From the IMG/VR virus record IMGVR_UViG_3300005826_000193, positions 1 to 24,525 of that record: a stretch of 24,525 bases of DNA; one strand, written 5' to 3'. Position numbers and translations under genes: made by a program. The DNA comes from a virus. This document shows, one piece after another, positions 7,625 through 17,279 of this stretch (the stretch's first letter is position 1; every line of letters starts with the position of its first letter). The notes beneath the pieces are model-generated. The model saw only the letters and a program-made list of their open reading frames with translations. It made no database searches and had not been told where the DNA came from.

Positions 7625-8704
7625 ATGCCAATCGTCGTCAGCCACCAGCCGAATATGAACCTGCTCGCGGATGCGAGCTACCGGGCCGGCCTCGGTCAGT
7701 ACCAACAGCAGCAGCAGGAAATGCAGCAGCGAGAGCGGATGCAGATCCGGGCCCTGCAAACCAACCTCTATTCGCAAGCGCAGGCGCAGGAAGCGGCGCT
7801 TCAGCGTCAACTGATTGGCGGCGAGCAGGACTTCCGGCGTCAAAGCCTGCTGATGGAAGAACAGCAGAAATTTCAGCGTGAAATGCAGCGCGAAAAAATG
7901 CAGGCTGACAACGATCAGTTCCGCGCGGACATGGAAAATCGGAAAACCGAGGCGATGCTCCAGCGGGAGTCAATCGAACGTCGGCCGATTGCTAAGTTCT
8001 ACATGAATGAATCGTCGCGGATCATGAAACAGATTGATGACGCCTTGGCCGAGGGGATGGTATTTGACTCGAGTCCAGCAGCTAACGAGGAAGCGATGCG
8101 GCAATGGATGGGCGCAAAACGAGAGATAGGAATAATCCAGTCGGAAGGGACAATGTTCCCATTTCAGCAAGGAGAAACAATTTACCAAAAGCTCGTTAAT
8201 CAACCGGTCCCCAGCATACGCGCTAAGGGGTTCCAGGATGAACTCAACGAGAACATGGCTGAGATACCCGATCCATTCAACCCGGAACTCAAACGAAAGA
8301 TCATCCGGCGAGGGATGGCCGAAGACATCACCCCCGACCCGCCAAAACAGGAAGACCCAAAACCGCAAAGCATGAAGGACCTGATATTCGGTGTCAGCGC
8401 GGAGGCGATCACAAACCATATGAAGCTCCGGGCACAAGCGATGAAAGAGCTAACGAAAAAGGTCCCTGACGGAACAGGCGGATTCAACGAGCAGCCGCCC
8501 ACTTCGGCGGATATTGACGAGTGGATTCAGAACTACGTGGACAACGAGGGGAAGACGACAAAAGGAGAACAGAAGCAAAAACCGGAAGGGCCGGTATCGG
8601 CTTGGCCTCCACCACCCCCATCGAATCCGCTTAACGGGATTCCGACGGATGAAGAACCGCTTAGCTGGTCTTATCAAACCGGACCTACCCCCAGGGGGTT
8701 GTGA
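7625..8704 (+). CDS. Gln-rich coiled-coil virion protein, 359 aa
   Basis: The N-terminal half is a long Gln/Glu/Arg-rich helix with heptad-like spacing (GLGQYQQQQQEMQQRERMQ, then EEQQKFQREMQREKMQADND), strongly suggesting a coiled coil from about residue 25 to 120. The middle is mixed helical, and the C-terminus is Pro-rich (PPPPPSNP) and probably unstructured. Composition and position directly before the giant protein suggest an internal core or ejection protein, as in T7 gp14/gp15, but no family match is claimed. The start has only a weak ribosome site and lies 3 bases after the previous stop, so translational coupling is likely. The stop overlaps the next start (TGATG). Confidence 0.6.
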   Translation: MPIVVSHQPNMNLLADASYRAGLGQYQQQQQEMQQRERMQIRALQTNLYSQAQAQEAALQRQLIGGEQDFRRQSLLMEEQQKFQREMQREKMQADNDQFRADMENRKTEAMLQRESIERRPIAKFYMNESSRIMKQIDDALAEGMVFDSSPAANEEAMRQWMGAKREIGIIQSEGTMFPFQQGETIYQKLVNQPVPSIRAKGFQDELNENMAEIPDPFNPELKRKIIRRGMAEDITPDPPKQEDPKPQSMKDLIFGVSAEAITNHMKLRAQAMKELTKKVPDGTGGFNEQPPTSADIDEWIQNYVDNEGKTTKGEQKQKPEGPVSAWPPPPPSNPLNGIPTDEEPLSWSYQTGPTPRGL

Positions 8705-11700
8705 TGCCTCGAGTCGAAACTGAATTCGGCGATACGTTTACTTTCCCTTCAGGGACACCCCATGAAGAGATCGATCGCTACATCCGCGGGTTCTACGATT
8801 CAAAGAAGGTCTCCCCGGCATCACGAGACCCGATGAAGATCGCCATGATGAAGGTCGCCAATGCAAAACGGCAGACCGAACTGTTAGGGGAAGTCCCGAG
8901 CGCTCTCGAGTACATTCGGCAAGCGGTTGGCTACGGTGCGGGACCGACAACTCAAGCAGGGACTCAAGAAGAACGCTTTGCGGCTCACCAGAAAGCGATA
9001 GGGAAAACCAGCCACCGAAACGCGATGTACGCTTTGGAGAGGCTCCCTTTCAGCCCAATTGGGTATCTACGAATGCGGCTTCTCCGCAAGGCGAAAGAAA
9101 GGTATGACGCGGGGAAAGCGACCGATATCGATCTGGCCGCTCTCGCGGAAGCCCAGGCTGAACAACAAAGCCAATCCGAAACGGGTCTCTTGGGTGGGGC
9201 GGTTGACATCGCGACTGCGGTTCCTGGAATGGGGGTCGAGTTCGCGGCCACAGCGGGGCTTGGGTCCGCCGCCGCGAAACGGATTGGGGTCGCTCTTGCG
9301 GGCAAGTCAGGAGGGGCAGTTCGCGCCGCTTCAGTCGGCGCTGCGAAGTTCGGTGCTCGAGCGGGAGTTCAAGCCGCACTGATGCCGCATCGGTCCCTTC
9401 AAAATGCGGAAGCTCGACTTATCCAAAATCCGGACAAGGGGTACTCACGTTCGCTGTTTGACGGGTACGTCGATACGGCGATTGAAGTGGGGACTGAATT
9501 AGTGGGGGCCTATCTTCCTCGGCCCAAAGTGTTGAATCGATTGAGTAAGTTCCTGCAAGAGAAATCCGGGCTGTCTTTAGAGGCGTTCAATAAGCTTCGG
9601 TCCAGGATGGGGATCCAAGGCGTGTTCTCCGAGTACCTCGAAGAACGGATTGGTGAGAGCACCAAAGGGCTGACTATCGATCGTGGCAAGTTCGATGGGC
9701 CCATAGGTGATCTGCTGCAAGGCAACATCAATGATGCCATCGACAAGTCGCTGCAAGAGTTCATCGCTTTCTCGATCCCGGGTGCGGCATTCAAGGCGAC
9801 TCAGGCTTCGGTCGCAGGGTTCAAAGCGCTCAAAGACCTGGGGGAGAGATTCGACGCAAGGACCACGGCGCCGCCTTTGGCCCCTACCGAGAAAAAAGTA
9901 GAACAGTCCGCCGCCGAACTTTTCTTTGACGACAATCCCGGCAAGGTGGACAGCGTGGCCTCCTTGGAGGACGTCCCTTCGCGTACCGCGTTCTCCAAAG
10001 CGACCGGATTGCCGCGTGCCGATGTGAACTCCGCTACTCGAGCGGACTTTGTAAAAGCGGCACGTCAACTGCAAAAGGAATCGCCGGCAGAAGCTCCCGT
10101 TGAAGAAACTCCCGCCGAAGAAACACCACCAGCCCAGTTAAAGGGCAGCCACGATATCCTTCAGCGGGTATCAGCGATTCTTGATTCACCACCCAGCCTA
10201 CAAGAAAGGAAAGTGTTTCAGGCCCCTGAAGCGAATGGCGCGATTCGCGAAGAGCTTCAAGGCATGTCCGCAAGAGAGATTGCAACTGAGTTCGGATACA
10301 AGAAAGGAGCGTATCGAAAACAATGGATGATCGACCAAGTAATAAAACGGTTGGATCAACAGCTCCAGCGCCCTGCACCGGAGAAGAAGCCGGAGACCCC
10401 GACTTCGCCCGCTGCACCGTCTACTCCTGGTACAGCTACTGTTGGGCCGGACTTGCCGACCACTACGGAGACGCCCGTTGTCGAAGCTCCCGTTGTCGAG
10501 CAAGTGAAATCCGAAGAAGGGCCGCAGCTCTCCGAGAGCGAGAAGAGGACCAATGACTCGCTGCCAAGCGACCGAGAGGGTCTCGTAAGCCTCGCAAGCA
10601 CGCTGGGGATGAAAGTACCCAAGGCCGGGACGAAAGCGTACCAGAAGCTCGATCCGGAAGCGCTAAGGGTCGAGCTGGCGAAATTGATGCCGTCTCAAGA
10701 GGCTCCGGCCAAGAAGATCGGGGTGAAGGAAGCTCCAGTCGAGGAAGCTCCAGTCGAGGAAGCTCCAGTCGTTGAGAAGAAGCCTAAGGTTGGTTTAAAG
10801 ACTGAGGAGGAAGCTCCGGTCGTTGAGGAGAAGCCTAAGGTCGGTCTAAAGGCGAAAAGCACGAAAGAACGGCTCCGTATCACCCCGGAAACGGAAAGAG
10901 ATACTTCGGTAAGAGACACCTCGGATACGTCAGTTGCAGAGGGGCTTGCTAGGTTCAAATATTTGATGGGAGTCGAAATGAGAATCGCTCCCGCAGAGAC
11001 CGACGAAGAACGAGACGCCGAAGAGATAGTTAAGAGATTTGGATTACGCCCTGTTTTTATTACAGGAAACTCGGCACTCCATGGGTTCTCCCACAAAGGG
11101 GTGATCTACATCAACAAGGGATCAGAGAAGGGGGTTATGTCAATTGTGGGCCATGAATTGGCCCATGGGACTGAGATCGACCTTTTAGAAGACACTTTCG
11201 ATTCTGATTTCGTTGCAGAGTACTCGGACAAGTACTACAAGAAAGCACCAAAAGCTTATCAGAAACAGCTCGATAAGAACCCAAAATTGAAGTACCGAGA
11301 AGGGGTCGCGATGATCGTTGAAGAATTCTTCAGCGATCCAAAATTCAGGTCCAACGTGATGAATAATCACCGCCTTGGGTGGGCGTGGATTGTTACCAAG
11401 GCTTGGAATGCGATCAACGGGACTTCAGCCCGATCCAACGCGATGCAGAAGGTGATGAGTCTGCTCAAGCATCACCTCTCGATGGAGCGATACAAACGGG
11501 CCGAAATTGAACGTCGGGCCAAAGAGTTCGCTCGCACCTTTAGCGTGGAAGCGGGACTGAACCTAAGTGAATCCGAACTCAGACAGATGGAGTCGGATTA
11601 CGTTAAGCTCGTCGATCAGTTTCAAACTGAAAGAGTTCAGGTATGGAGAGATATTGAGGACGCGAAAAGCAAAATTAAAAAGAACATCGGCATGGATGCT

Positions 11701-14700
11701 GGCCGGCTCCGGAAACATGTTGAAAGTGGAAAAGACTATTCCGCCCAAGGTCTTAGATTGGACGAATGGGCCCAATCGCTTGCCCGCGAAACGCATGGGC
11801 TCCATGGGGTATTTTCCGGAACTGGAGAACAGGGCCCCGACTATGCGGCGGAAATTTGGCCGTACCTTATTGAGAACCAGGACACTTCCCCTCCGTCCAT
11901 CTTAGATGACGGTCTTCACCGTGCAGTAGAAGAAGCAGTTGCGAGTGGGATGGGTCCTGAAGTATCGGAAAGTACTGAGTATACGGGGTATACGGATGCC
12001 CGTTTTGACGAGGACTTGAAAACGGCAAACGAACTTTCCGAAGACGACGCGGCCATCCTAGGCGAAATCGCGAAAGAGTTGGCCAAGGAGAATGAGATTT
12101 CCGGGTTCGGACCTACGGACCTTAAATCTGACGAAATGAAAGTGGAAGCATTCCGCCACCTGCGGAGACTGCTAGAAACTCCACCGGATAGTGACATGCC
12201 ATTCTCCGTCACAAAGGGAAAAGACGATCGAAGCGCGGAAGAACTGAAACAGATCAGGGAGCGAATCGCGAGGATCCCAGGTACGAAAACATTGGCGGCG
12301 CGGCTGGCAAAAGAAGGAAAGCTCCCCTCTCTGGAAGAGGTGGAAACCTTACGTGCTTTCGGTCGGTCGAATGTGGGGACCACCCAGGCTACCCGTGAAC
12401 GAATCTTCGCAATGGATCTGGCGAAGGGAGCACCCGACTACACGTCACGCGCGTGGCTCCAGAAGTTGGCGGATTCGGAATACAAGAAAGACCCAGAAAA
12501 GGTAAAGAAGGAGTTCATCGCTAGGTTCAGAAAGAACCCCGAAGAGATGCTGAGTCCGAAAGACACGCTGCTGGCCCAAAAGATCATCGACGAAACTGCA
12601 CTAGACGTTGTAATGCAGGGGTCGCCTAAAGCACTCTTCGATCTCGGTAAAATTCGATTGGGGTATCGTCTTGGCCGATCTCAACAGTCGATTGCTCTCG
12701 CGACTCGCGACCCGCTGATTAATAACAAAAGGATCCTTCATCAGCGTGCGATTCTAGACGCGTTCGCTGACTTGACTGAAGACGAACAGACAGCCTTCAA
12801 GCTGGAACTGAAGCAGAATGGGATCGACCTCACCAAAAAAGAAACTTACGAAGATTCGGAGAAGATAATCCGAGCGCTTTCGCTTAAGCGGGCCGGGAAG
12901 TGGGGGTCGATTTCGGACGTTGCCTTTGAATTCTTCCAGAATTCGATTCTATGGGGCCCCCAAACACATGTCAGAAACATCGAAGGTAACTTGGTGATGG
13001 GGGCCCTATTTAACACGTTTGTGCGGGCTGCAGAAATCATTACCTCGCAAACGAGGGCCATCCTGAAACAGTCGGTTGGCATTAAGGTAAACCAGAACGA
13101 TGTCAAAGACTTCAACGAGATGCTCTATCTCTTCAAAGCGCTGGGCCCCTCTTTGCAAATCGCCGCCCGAAGAATGGCTCTTGCTTGGAAGTACGAATAC
13201 TCGCCGCTTAATTTGATGCTCGATCAGGAAGGCGAGCTCAAATGGGCCGCAAAGGCATCCAACGCGATTGGTTCAGTCACTGTAGGCGGAAAGAAGATTG
13301 ACGTGGGGAAGAAAATCCGAATTCCTTTCCGGCTTTTGAAGGCAGCCGACGAGTTTGCGAGAACGACAGCGGCCCACACGGCGGTCGCACTTCACGCCTA
13401 TCGGATCGCGAAGCAGGAAGGAGTAGCGGACAATTTTGCCGTCCTTGAGAGGCGAATGAGCGAACTGGTGGCGGATCACTCCTCCCTGGCTTGGTCAAGG
13501 GCTATCGCGGAAGCAGACTATCAGACGTTCCAGCAAAAGGGCGGCCCCATGGCTCGCGGGACCAAAGTCGCAGTCCAAAAGCTGAAAGACATTCCGTTTG
13601 CGGGATGGCTCATCAAGTACAAAATCCCCTTCTCGAACTTTTTGATTAACGTCCTGGGTGTGATTAGCGATTTCACTCCAGGGGCTGGCGTGGTGATAGC
13701 CCACATCAACAACTACTACAAGAACAAGAACCCGAAGGAATACCGAGACTTTGAGATTAACTGGGACCGAGTCTACGGGAACCAGATGAACGGGATTCTG
13801 CTCATGGGGGCGATCGCTTACCTGATGCAGCCCGATGAGGATGACGATCTTCCGAGGCTCACCGGAACGCGGGAGGTGCGAGTCGAAAGGGCCGGATCTC
13901 AATACCGAACTGCCCCTCCGAAATCAGTTCTTCTCAGAGGGAAATACGTCAGCTATGACGGGGTTGAACCTATCGATTCGCTGATCGCTGGCTGCGTCGA
14001 CTACTTCAATGGACGATTGACTGCGCCTCAAGTATCGCGGCTGGAGCAGGTCCTCACTTCGGGGATCGGCCAGATCGACGATAAGAACTACTTCCAGGGC
14101 GCTCAGGACATTCTCGATTTGTTCCGGACAGAAGAAGGTCGAAGCTTTGTGGACCCGGTTGTCGATATCGGCGTCGGGTTTGTCCCCAACGGGTGGAAAC
14201 AACCTCATCGAGAATATCGAAACGCGATCGCAGACACGCGAATTCGGTATACGGATACCTGGGCCCAAACCGCTCATAAAATTGCCATGAAAGCGGAAAT
14301 CCCGTTCATTGGCTACATCTACAAGTATGATCCTTGGGGGAACAAGATGCACCCGAGTTCGCCCAACACATGGCTCCCTTTGCGGCTCTTGGGCCCCAAC
14401 ATAAAAGACACGAAGGACATCCTGCCCGTGGATATGGTGATGTTCAAGTGGAACACCAAGCACCCTGATAAAGCCATCCATTTCGGGATGACGAAATATC
14501 CCAAGATCCCTGGTCCGCCGCTCACCCCGTCCGAGTTTGAAAGCTACGCCAGGGAAGTGGGGCAGCGGGCCCTGAAGTACGTGAACAACACGGTTGACCT
14601 TAAGAAAGAACCCACTGAAGAGACGATGACTCTGATTCAGAGTCTCCGAAGAAAGGCCCAGTCGGATGTCAGAGAAGAGCTCGTCTACAAGCGGTACAAA

Positions 14701-14739
14701 CGAGGTATCACAGGACAAGCAGAAGGAGTCACTCGCTAG
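8704..14739 (+). CDS. Giant multidomain internal virion (ejection) protein with zinc-protease motif
   Basis: This 2011-residue polyprotein-like product fits the large polyvalent proteins of podoviruses. Residues 1-30 hold a short N-terminal motif (GDTFTFPSGTPHEEIDRYI). Residues about 150-230 are Ala/Gly-rich and hydrophobic and could insert in membranes. About 460-740 is an acidic Pro/Glu/Ala-rich linker with repeats. Around 740-930 lies a protease-like domain: HELAH at residues 817-821 and a possible third ligand in EGVAMIVEE (E866). The C-terminal third has WGPQTHVRNIEGN (residue 1417 on), a pattern recurring in giant phage virion proteins, and a hydrophobic segment near 1633-1653, resembling the LPD38-type domain. 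Such proteins are usually packed in the capsid and enter the cell with DNA; T7 gp16 is the shorter analogue. The ATG at 8704 is preferred to the GTG at 8701 because AGGGGG (8693-8698) is better spaced. Confidence 0.75.
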   Translation: MPRVETEFGDTFTFPSGTPHEEIDRYIRGFYDSKKVSPASRDPMKIAMMKVANAKRQTELLGEVPSALEYIRQAVGYGAGPTTQAGTQEERFAAHQKAIGKTSHRNAMYALERLPFSPIGYLRMRLLRKAKERYDAGKATDIDLAALAEAQAEQQSQSETGLLGGAVDIATAVPGMGVEFAATAGLGSAAAKRIGVALAGKSGGAVRAASVGAAKFGARAGVQAALMPHRSLQNAEARLIQNPDKGYSRSLFDGYVDTAIEVGTELVGAYLPRPKVLNRLSKFLQEKSGLSLEAFNKLRSRMGIQGVFSEYLEERIGESTKGLTIDRGKFDGPIGDLLQGNINDAIDKSLQEFIAFSIPGAAFKATQASVAGFKALKDLGERFDARTTAPPLAPTEKKVEQSAAELFFDDNPGKVDSVASLEDVPSRTAFSKATGLPRADVNSATRADFVKAARQLQKESPAEAPVEETPAEETPPAQLKGSHDILQRVSAILDSPPSLQERKVFQAPEANGAIREELQGMSAREIATEFGYKKGAYRKQWMIDQVIKRLDQQLQRPAPEKKPETPTSPAAPSTPGTATVGPDLPTTTETPVVEAPVVEQVKSEEGPQLSESEKRTNDSLPSDREGLVSLASTLGMKVPKAGTKAYQKLDPEALRVELAKLMPSQEAPAKKIGVKEAPVEEAPVEEAPVVEKKPKVGLKTEEEAPVVEEKPKVGLKAKSTKERLRITPETERDTSVRDTSDTSVAEGLARFKYLMGVEMRIAPAETDEERDAEEIVKRFGLRPVFITGNSALHGFSHKGVIYINKGSEKGVMSIVGHELAHGTEIDLLEDTFDSDFVAEYSDKYYKKAPKAYQKQLDKNPKLKYREGVAMIVEEFFSDPKFRSNVMNNHRLGWAWIVTKAWNAINGTSARSNAMQKVMSLLKHHLSMERYKRAEIERRAKEFARTFSVEAGLNLSESELRQMESDYVKLVDQFQTERVQVWRDIEDAKSKIKKNIGMDAGRLRKHVESGKDYSAQGLRLDEWAQSLARETHGLHGVFSGTGEQGPDYAAEIWPYLIENQDTSPPSILDDGLHRAVEEAVASGMGPEVSESTEYTGYTDARFDEDLKTANELSEDDAAILGEIAKELAKENEISGFGPTDLKSDEMKVEAFRHLRRLLETPPDSDMPFSVTKGKDDRSAEELKQIRERIARIPGTKTLAARLAKEGKLPSLEEVETLRAFGRSNVGTTQATRERIFAMDLAKGAPDYTSRAWLQKLADSEYKKDPEKVKKEFIARFRKNPEEMLSPKDTLLAQKIIDETALDVVMQGSPKALFDLGKIRLGYRLGRSQQSIALATRDPLINNKRILHQRAILDAFADLTEDEQTAFKLELKQNGIDLTKKETYEDSEKIIRALSLKRAGKWGSISDVAFEFFQNSILWGPQTHVRNIEGNLVMGALFNTFVRAAEIITSQTRAILKQSVGIKVNQNDVKDFNEMLYLFKALGPSLQIAARRMALAWKYEYSPLNLMLDQEGELKWAAKASNAIGSVTVGGKKIDVGKKIRIPFRLLKAADEFARTTAAHTAVALHAYRIAKQEGVADNFAVLERRMSELVADHSSLAWSRAIAEADYQTFQQKGGPMARGTKVAVQKLKDIPFAGWLIKYKIPFSNFLINVLGVISDFTPGAGVVIAHINNYYKNKNPKEYRDFEINWDRVYGNQMNGILLMGAIAYLMQPDEDDDLPRLTGTREVRVERAGSQYRTAPPKSVLLRGKYVSYDGVEPIDSLIAGCVDYFNGRLTAPQVSRLEQVLTSGIGQIDDKNYFQGAQDILDLFRTEEGRSFVDPVVDIGVGFVPNGWKQPHREYRNAIADTRIRYTDTWAQTAHKIAMKAEIPFIGYIYKYDPWGNKMHPSSPNTWLPLRLLGPNIKDTKDILPVDMVMFKWNTKHPDKAIHFGMTKYPKIPGPPLTPSEFESYAREVGQRALKYVNNTVDLKKEPTEETMTLIQSLRRKAQSDVREELVYKRYKRGITGQAEGVTR
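10729..10851 (+). repeat. Coding tandem repeats in the giant protein linker
   Basis: A 15-bp unit (GAAGCTCCAGTCGAG, coding EAPVE) occurs at 10729-10743 and 10744-10758, and its start recurs at 10759. From there a 42-bp unit coding EAPVVEKKPKVGLK occurs at 10759-10800 and again, slightly changed, at 10810-10851. Similar acidic EAPVE pieces are scattered earlier (about 10090-10130 and 10470-10500). The linker probably grows and shrinks by slippage between relatives. Confidence 0.85.
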
Positions 14740-15163
14740 AGCGATCGACGAAGGTCGACTTGAGGAGGACGCCTATTGGGTTTACTTGGCGCTCGGGCAA
14801 CTCGACAAGATCGCTGTAAGCCAAGGAACGTCCGCATGGAAGGAGAGGGTGGCTCAGCTCCTCGAGGAGGCACCTACTCCCGGCGCGGTGGGGCTGTTCC
14901 AATACGGTCTCGACTATCGTAAGGATTTCTACAAAGAGTTCGCCGTGAAGGCGATGAACCGTAAAAACCGTGATGCAGCGAAGAAAGACGATGGCAGAAA
15001 ACTCTTGGAGATCTTCGATCAGGCAAGTTCTTTCTTCACTAAAAAATATAAGAACGAACGAAAATGCCCCGCCTGTGGACGAGCAAATAAAAGAGCTCCC
15101 GTACTACCACAACGTACCGAAGGATCCACTAAGAAACCTCGACTACCGAAAGTATCTTCTTGA
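14666..15163 (+). CDS. Putative small terminase subunit
   Basis: This 165-residue protein is assigned only by position directly before the large terminase. It is mostly helical and charged (ARAIDEGRLEEDAYWVYLAL, then TSAWKERVAQLLEEAPTPGA), compatible with a small terminase DNA-binding ring protein, but no clear helix-turn-helix is seen. A Ser/Thr-rich N-terminus overlaps the giant gene by 74 bases; GAAAGG at 14651-14656 supports this ATG and no later start is better. The last 33 residues, from KCPACGRANK, use unusual codons and read like the large terminase in the wrong frame, so the true end may be earlier, or the two genes genuinely overlap. Confidence 0.5.
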   Translation: MSEKSSSTSGTNEVSQDKQKESLARAIDEGRLEEDAYWVYLALGQLDKIAVSQGTSAWKERVAQLLEEAPTPGAVGLFQYGLDYRKDFYKEFAVKAMNRKNRDAAKKDDGRKLLEIFDQASSFFTKKYKNERKCPACGRANKRAPVLPQRTEGSTKKPRLPKVSS

Positions 15164-16916
15164 CGTTGCCTACGATGACGTCGACATTCAGCAACAATTG
15201 TGGATCGCCTCTTCAAGAGACATTTTGTTTTTCGTCAACACGTTCCTCTGGGTCTTTGAACCTCGCGAATCGATGGTCCTCCCTTTCATCACTTGGCAGT
15301 ACCAGGACGAAGACTTCGTCCATCTCAACCGCGATATCGGAGTGAAAGATATCGGCGTTGAGAAGTCTCGCGATATGGGCGTGACCTGGGAGACGTTGAC
15401 GGTGCTCTACTATCGGTGGATGTTCCGAAGTCGTCAGATCTTCGGGGTGGTCTCCCGAACAGAAGACGTCGTTGATAAAACGGACGACCCGGACACCCTC
15501 TTCTGGAAGCTCGACTTCCATACGAAGAACCTCCCCCGCTGGATGCAGCCCAACTGTGAGCGGATCCGGCTGTCGCTTAAGAACACCGATACAGACTCGG
15601 TCATCACCGGGTATTCGGCCACGGCTGACGTGGCGCGGGGTGGACGCAAAACGGCCTTCCTGATGGACGAGGCGGCTTCCTGGCAGATCGATGCCGGGTT
15701 TTCCGCCTGGGCATCCACCCAACACGTCACCCGGTCACGGGTGATGGTTTCCACCCCTCAGGGGATGAGCGGAATCTTCGCGGAACAAATGCAGAAAAAA
15801 GACGCCGCGATGACGAAAATCTCCTTGCATTGGGCGCTGAACCCTCTTAAAAATGCGGGGCTCTACCGTTCATTCGACGGCGAGTTAACGATCATTGACA
15901 CGGATTACGAGTTCGATCCGCACTACCCGTTTGTGATAGACGGTAAACTCCGGTCCCCCTGGTATGATGAGGAGTGTCGCCGGCATCCCGTCCCTGCTCT
16001 TATCGCGCAGGAATTGGATATCGACTATGGGGGGTCGGGGTTTCCCTTCTTCGACGCGAACGCGGTCGCGGATCACGCCGCTCGCTATGCGTGTGAACCA
16101 ACTCACTGTGGTGATCTGGACTACGATTCGGACAACTACGAATCGATCTGGAGGAAAGAAGAACGGGGACCTCTTCAGCTCTGGATCCAGCTCACGACGG
16201 ATGAGCGGCCCCCTTCTGACGACTACGCCATCGGTTGTGACATCGCGACCGGTTCTGGCGGGGATCTGAGCACGAACTCGGTCGCGAGTGTCGTGAACCA
16301 GAATACGGGCGAGAAGGTGGCGGAATACGCGACCAACACGCAGGCCCCTTATCAGTTTGCCAACACGGTTATCGCCCTCCGGAAGTGGTTCGCCTCGGAA
16401 AACGGCGAAGCCTTCGTCATCTGGGAGCGTAACGGCCCGGGATACCAGTTTGGCAAACACTTCATGGACCGCTCGCCGCACCGGGTCTACTACAAAGAAG
16501 CCCTTGACCAGTACGGGGCCAAGGTGACTAAATCTCCTGGCTGGCACTCCGGAAAAGCAGAGAAGAAATTCCTGCTGGGTGAATACGGGAAGGCGATCGT
16601 CAAGGGCTACATGATTAACCGGTGCGCTTCAGCGCTCGACGAGATGCTGCACTACGTTTACCTTCCGGATGGGAAGGTCGAACATGATCGGTCCAAATCA
16701 ACGCTGGACCCCACTTCGTCGGGAGAGAACCACGGCGACCGCGTGATTGCCGATGCGCTGGCCTGGAGGATGGTTCGATCTTCGGTGCTCGCCAATACCG
16801 ACGAGGACGGAGTCAAAAAGAAGAACGTCGTTCATAAGGTGCTTCCCGGCTCGATGGCCTGGAGGATGGAGATGATTGATCGGAAGAACCAAGAAAGGCA
16901 GGAGTCCTGGTTATGA
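15075..16916 (+). CDS. terL: Terminase large subunit (packaging ATPase and nuclease)
   Basis: This 613-residue protein cuts and pumps DNA into proheads at the portal. The ATPase part shows a Walker A-like EKSRDMGVTW (residues 96-105), Walker B LMDEAAS with D198/E199, and the coupling motif MVSTPQG (224-230). The RNase H-like nuclease shows IGCDIATGSGGD (D389), VIWERNGPG (E451) and DRVIADALAWR (D555, D560) as candidate metal ligands. Length is close to T7 gp19. The start is uncertain: GTG at 15075 is where terminase-like sequence begins (VDEQIKELPYYHNVPKD), but no strong ribosome site precedes it. An ATG at 14991 would add 28 residues that look like the upstream gene read out of frame. The stop overlaps the next start (ATGA). 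Confidence 0.9.
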   Translation: MDEQIKELPYYHNVPKDPLRNLDYRKYLLDVAYDDVDIQQQLWIASSRDILFFVNTFLWVFEPRESMVLPFITWQYQDEDFVHLNRDIGVKDIGVEKSRDMGVTWETLTVLYYRWMFRSRQIFGVVSRTEDVVDKTDDPDTLFWKLDFHTKNLPRWMQPNCERIRLSLKNTDTDSVITGYSATADVARGGRKTAFLMDEAASWQIDAGFSAWASTQHVTRSRVMVSTPQGMSGIFAEQMQKKDAAMTKISLHWALNPLKNAGLYRSFDGELTIIDTDYEFDPHYPFVIDGKLRSPWYDEECRRHPVPALIAQELDIDYGGSGFPFFDANAVADHAARYACEPTHCGDLDYDSDNYESIWRKEERGPLQLWIQLTTDERPPSDDYAIGCDIATGSGGDLSTNSVASVVNQNTGEKVAEYATNTQAPYQFANTVIALRKWFASENGEAFVIWERNGPGYQFGKHFMDRSPHRVYYKEALDQYGAKVTKSPGWHSGKAEKKFLLGEYGKAIVKGYMINRCASALDEMLHYVYLPDGKVEHDRSKSTLDPTSSGENHGDRVIADALAWRMVRSSVLANTDEDGVKKKNVVHKVLPGSMAWRMEMIDRKNQERQESWL

Positions 16917-17278
16917 GCGACGAAATTCTCTACACGCACGGGCTTCACTTCTCAAAAGGGAGTGTCAACTTTGTGCGGGATTACGGGGTCCGGAAAAGCG
17001 ATGTCGCTGGCGATAACGCTGTCAGCGGAAGCCTTGACCTGACAACTGCCTGGGAGCTGATCCCCTTGGCGGATGTCGCGACTCCCGGCGTTTGCTCGTT
17101 CGAGAACATCGGATCGGATACGATTGAAATCCGAGAAGACGATACGGGAGACCCGCGTCTTGAAATTGCACCCGGCGAGGCGTGGAGCTTCCGCGTCAGC
17201 GCGACGGGGTTCGCTACTCCCGCAGCTCGAGCGGCCAACACGGTCTCCCGGCTGTCCTACTTGATTGTCGAGGCTTGA
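16913..17278 (+). CDS. Small hypothetical virion-module protein, 121 aa
   Basis: Not recognised as a family. The sequence alternates hydrophobic and polar residues with Gly/Asp turns (for example VCSFENIGSDTIEIREDD, then EIAPGEAWSFRVSA), the look of a compact beta-sandwich. The segment FENIGSDTIEI...IAPGEAWSFRV resembles small phage proteins that carry a supporting structural or decoration role. It overlaps the terminase stop by 4 bases and ends 1 base before the portal start, so the three are surely co-translated. Membership in the head module is inferred from that position. Confidence 0.65.
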   Translation: MSDEILYTHGLHFSKGSVNFVRDYGVRKSDVAGDNAVSGSLDLTTAWELIPLADVATPGVCSFENIGSDTIEIREDDTGDPRLEIAPGEAWSFRVSATGFATPAARAANTVSRLSYLIVEA

Positions 17279-17279
17279 C

